Positions 7,189-10,207 of a stretch of DNA of 10,207 bases are shown here, one piece after another (position 1 is the stretch's first letter; each line of letters starts with the position of its first letter). Source of the stretch: Chromatiales bacterium. Lineage in GTDB: Bacteria > Pseudomonadota > Gammaproteobacteria > SZUA-140. A program made the position numbers and the translations under genes. The stretch is from contig JAITWN010000152.1 of NCBI GenBank assembly GCA_031285245.1, forward strand, positions 1 through 10,207. The letters are read 5' to 3'. The notes beneath the pieces were generated by a model that made no database searches, was not told the DNA's origin, and saw only the letters and a list, made by a program, of their open reading frames with translations.

Positions 7189-8760
7189 CTACCCCAACCC
7201 GGCCACAGTTCGAAGCGCTGCGGAACCAGCATCCATATAGAACAAAACAGCACCATACAGCCCAAGCAGCAGTACGCTCATGATCATGAACAACATCGTC
7301 CTGAACGAGCGCTGTTTGACGGCAACTGGCGTCATGCTCAAGCTGACGGAGCCTAACACGGGCAGTTCCGTAACATCCTTGAGATCTTTCGGCGCATGAA
7401 ATGTTGGACGCAGCAAAACCAGCAGCACGGCAAGACCAATCCCTACCGTAATAGCTCCGCCCAATACGCCAGACAGAAAAAGCGCTCGCTTCGGTCCCGC
7501 CGGGGTTATCGGCATACGTACCGGTTCAATGATGCGAAACACCGTATCCCGAGTCGTGGCATCTGCATGCTGCGCGATCCGGGTTGATTCCCGACGATTC
7601 ACGAGCTCAAGGTAACGAGTACGGGTAACGTCATAGTCGCGATTGAGCCTGGAAAGCTGCGCTTCAATATCAGGCACCGTATTGAGTTCGCGTTGCAATT
7701 CAGCGGCTTTCTTTTCCTGCTGCGACAAACGACTCTTGAGCGATTCGAGTTCGACGCCGGCTTTGCTCAATTCGACACGCAACTCTTTATATACTGGATT
7801 GAACTGAGCTTGCCTCGCATCAGTGATATCAATAGGAGCAGGAGCGGCTTCTGTCTCCCCGGAAGCTATCGCTGTTCGCAATTCCTCGATACGCCTTTCC
7901 ACTTCCTTGACGTTTGGATGCTGGCTCGTGAAACGATTCAACAAGTTAGCCCGCTCATCCTCAGCAGCACGTAGCCTAGATAGCAGGGAACCAGTGTCAT
8001 TGTTGATCAGGGGGGTTTCCCCCTTTAATTGCTTCTCAAGCTCGTCATAACGGCGGCTGGCCAACTGGACTTCGGAGCGCGTACTCTCTATCGCTGTCAT
8101 AGCATTCTGAAGGCGATTAAAGTAACCACCTCGCTCATCCGGCATCAGTCCCACATTGCCACGCTTGAAATCAGCGAGCCGCTGTTCAGCTGTCGTAAGA
8201 CGTTTTTCGTAATCAGCGATTTGCTCGTCCAGGAACTGCTCTGCCACGGCAATATCCCGAATCCCGGAGCTCTTTGAACTCTCTACGAGTACTTTCGAAA
8301 GTTTGTCCACAACTTGATAAGCGCGCTCGGGAGACGGGTCCTGATACGAGATGCTGTAGATTCTGGCATTAGGATCAGTAACACGACTGCCAGTATCTTC
8401 AATCACAATTCCGTCCCGTAACTGCGCTATACGCCGCTCCAGTTCCGCCCGGGAATGGTTTTCTGGATCAAAGCCCGATTCCATGGCTACCGATTCAAGC
8501 TTCTCCCGACTTAACATCATGCGCGTCACCGCCACCAAAGCGTCGCCAGCATCGAGCTTGACCGCGATTCCCTGGAGAAGAGGATCAATAGCCGAGTACG
8601 CATTGATATTCATAACAATGCGTGCCTGATAGGTATTGGGGAGGGCATATACCACTACCCATCCAAGCACAGCAACAAACCACGCCGTAGCTAGTACCAA
8701 CCAGCGGCGTCGCCACACACCTTCTAGGTAGCGTAGAATTAGGTCGATTTGCTCTTGCAT
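7189..8760 (-). CDS. Polysaccharide chain-length determinant (Wzz/GumC-like co-polymerase, XrtA-system type)
   Basis: A 523-residue inner-membrane protein with the Wzz architecture. MQEQIDLILRYLEGVWRRRW leads into the first helix (about 21-40). A large periplasmic part follows, predicted mostly coiled coil from about 170 to 400, with heptad-like Leu/Glu/Arg patterns. The proline-rich RMPITPAGPKR (415-425) stands just before the second helix (427-450). A further hydrophobic segment at about 488-508 is typical of the XrtA group (TIGR03007), as are the phrases NTVPDIEAQL and LNRDYDVTRTRYLELV. It should oligomerise as a polysaccharide co-polymerase that sets chain length and links synthesis to export. 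The kinase domain is not fused but encoded next in the operon, giving a split pair. It is the first gene of the operon, about 31 nt after the predicted transcription start, with only a weak Shine-Dalgarno. No outer-membrane export gene precedes it. Confidence 0.95.
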   Translation of the reverse strand: MQEQIDLILRYLEGVWRRRWLVLATAWFVAVLGWVVVYALPNTYQARIVMNINAYSAIDPLLQGIAVKLDAGDALVAVTRMMLSREKLESVAMESGFDPENHSRAELERRIAQLRDGIVIEDTGSRVTDPNARIYSISYQDPSPERAYQVVDKLSKVLVESSKSSGIRDIAVAEQFLDEQIADYEKRLTTAEQRLADFKRGNVGLMPDERGGYFNRLQNAMTAIESTRSEVQLASRRYDELEKQLKGETPLINNDTGSLLSRLRAAEDERANLLNRFTSQHPNVKEVERRIEELRTAIASGETEAAPAPIDITDARQAQFNPVYKELRVELSKAGVELESLKSRLSQQEKKAAELQRELNTVPDIEAQLSRLNRDYDVTRTRYLELVNRRESTRIAQHADATTRDTVFRIIEPVRMPITPAGPKRALFLSGVLGGAITVGIGLAVLLVLLRPTFHAPKDLKDVTELPVLGSVSLSMTPVAVKQRSFRTMLFMIMSVLLLGLYGAVLFYMDAGSAALRTVAGLG

Positions 8761-8797
8761 AGTGATCTGGTCATCTATTTAGAAAAAAACTCGGCGA

Positions 8798-8826
8798 AAT
8801 ATAGCATTCGCTAGACGGTGCGTCAA
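8798..8826 (-). promoter_or_regulatory. Sigma-70-type promoter for the exopolysaccharide operon
   Basis: On the minus strand, TTGACG (8826-8821) and TATATT (8803-8798) are separated by exactly 17 bp, each one base from consensus. TG stands one base before the -10 box, making it an extended -10. Transcription should start near 8791, leaving a leader of about 31 nt before the first gene. This is the only good promoter seen between the rRNA terminator and the operon. Confidence 0.75.
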
Positions 8827-8876
8827 AAATATGGCGACTCGCGTATAGATACCCAAATAAGCGCTGAAGCACATCG

Positions 8877-8888
8877 GCAGATATCTGC
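8877..8888. promoter_or_regulatory. Perfect 12-bp palindrome, possible operator
   Basis: GCAGATATCTGC is a perfect inverted repeat centred about 90 bp upstream of the predicted transcription start. Such a symmetric site at this distance would suit a dimeric DNA-binding activator, but there is only one copy and no regulator gene in view, so the role is an inference. Confidence 0.4.
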
Positions 8889-8889
8889 A

Positions 8890-8910
8890 TTCCATAAGCA
8901 ACCTACGGAA
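8890..8910 (-). repeat. Inverted repeat next to the palindrome
   Basis: On the minus strand, TTCCGTA and TATGGAA can pair (7 bp with one G-U) around the loop GGTTGCT. It lies one base from the 12-bp palindrome and outside the predicted transcript, so if it matters it is more likely a protein-binding site than an RNA structure. Confidence 0.3.
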
Positions 8911-8983
8911 TACACGGCAAGACAGCAAAGATGCAGTAACCCGGAAAATGAAAATCCGGTCCCCCTGGCGGAGAAGATCAGAG

Positions 8984-9025
8984 AAAAATAAAAAAACCCC
9001 GTGAACCTTTTCGTTCACGGGGTTT
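8984..9025 (-). terminator. Intrinsic terminator of the rRNA operon
   Basis: On the minus strand a perfect 13-bp stem (AAACCCCGTGAAC pairing with GTTCACGGGGTTT, 9025-9013 with 9006-8994) closes a 6-nt loop. Seven T residues, one A and five more T residues follow. It lies about 10 nt after the 5S rRNA. The plus-strand side has no T tract, so it works in one direction only. It should separate rRNA transcription from the exopolysaccharide operon. Confidence 0.93.
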
Positions 9026-9035
9026 GGCAATAAAA

Positions 9036-9152
9036 CCCTGGCAGTGACCTACTTTCACATGGGGAAACCCCACACTATCATCGGCGCTGAGCAGTTTCAC
9101 TTCCGAGTTCGGGATGGGATCGGGTGGTTCCCACTCGCTATTGCCGCCAGGG
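9036..9152 (-). rRNA. rrf: 5S ribosomal RNA
   Basis: A complete 5S rRNA of about 117 nt on the minus strand. The ends CCCTGGC and GCCAGGG pair as helix I. Between them are the conserved blocks GGGAACCACCCGATCCCATC, CCGAACTCGGAAGTGAAAC, GCGCCGATGATAGTG and GAAAGTAGGTCACTGCC. The sequence is of the beta/gammaproteobacterial type. Exact mature ends may differ by one to three bases. Confidence 0.96.
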
Positions 9153-9325
9153 AAAACGGTGTCGCTATACGGACTGTAAAGTTCAACGAAGAAATCAGAA
9201 AAAATCTCTAAGATTTCATCTCTCACTTTTCACTTCTATCCATAGGAGCGAAAAATTGGAAAGTTGTCTAAGGCAGGTATGTCACTTCGTCACCGGCCAT
9301 ATAACAAACCCTTTGGGTGTTATAT
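9153..9325 (-). other. 23S-5S internal transcribed spacer
   Basis: About 173 nt lie between the mature 23S and 5S ends. I find no tRNA and no credible gene. The part next to the 23S can fold into a hairpin: CCATATAAC (9297-9305) pairs with GTTATATGG (9319-9327), with a further ACCC/GGGT step and a TTT loop. A weaker 6-bp hairpin, AAATCT/AGATTT, lies at 9202-9216. Both may be involved in trimming the precursor; this is inferred. Confidence 0.75.

Positions 9326-10207
<882 letters not shown>

Noticed and set aside
8761..8983. RpoN (-24/-12) promoter, as found in some XrtA-type regulons
   Set aside because: I looked for TGGCAC-N5-TTGC on the minus strand and found no acceptable match; the sigma-70 site is far better.
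8779..9030. Open frame of 83 codons in the region before the operon
   Set aside because: It would begin inside the rRNA terminator stem and run through the promoter; composition is not protein-like and no Shine-Dalgarno is seen.
9153..9325. tRNA in the 23S-5S spacer
   Set aside because: No TTCGA-type T-loop, acceptor pairing or CCA-bearing cloverleaf could be found.

Overview
The window looks like a Gram-negative proteobacterial chromosome, most likely gamma- or betaproteobacterial. This rests on the type of the 23S and 5S rRNA and on a polysaccharide module resembling those found with exosortase A (XrtA/PEP-CTERM) in these classes. The lineage is an inference from remembered family sequences; no search was run. 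Every supported gene lies on the minus strand, so transcription runs from high to low coordinates.

Layout in transcription order. From 10207 to about 9326 is the 3' third of a 23S rRNA. A spacer of about 170 nt without a tRNA follows, then a complete 5S rRNA (9152-9036) and a strong intrinsic terminator (9025-8984). A regulatory region of about 220 bp (8983-8761) holds a 12-bp perfect palindrome, an adjacent hairpin and a near-consensus sigma-70 promoter. From 8760 to the left edge runs a tight eight-gene exopolysaccharide operon: Wzz/GumC-like chain-length protein; cytoplasmic BY-type tyrosine autokinase; GT2 glycosyltransferase; polysaccharide deacetylase; membrane GT2 glycosyltransferase; GT4 glycosyltransferase; CapK/PaaK-like adenylate-forming enzyme; and a second soluble GT2 cut by the window edge. 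Gaps are 3-15 bp or a 4-bp ATGA overlap. The one exception is a 57-bp gap before the GT4 gene.

How the genes fit together (inference from families). The glycosyltransferases build the repeat unit or polymer on the inner membrane. The Wzz/GumC protein and its separate kinase control chain length and export through phosphorylation of the kinase's C-terminal tyrosines. The deacetylase removes acetyl groups from the polymer or an intermediate. The CapK-like enzyme probably activates an acyl group for decoration. No outer-membrane export protein, polymerase, flippase, initiating sugar-phosphate transferase or exosortase is visible, so these must lie left of the window or elsewhere.

No mobile element, CRISPR array, tRNA or clear pseudogene was found. 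I see no wholly new system. The points worth a second look are the rearranged XrtA-like gene set directly behind an rRNA operon, the promoter and palindrome architecture, the altered Walker A motif of the kinase, and the adenylate-forming enzyme inside a sugar operon.
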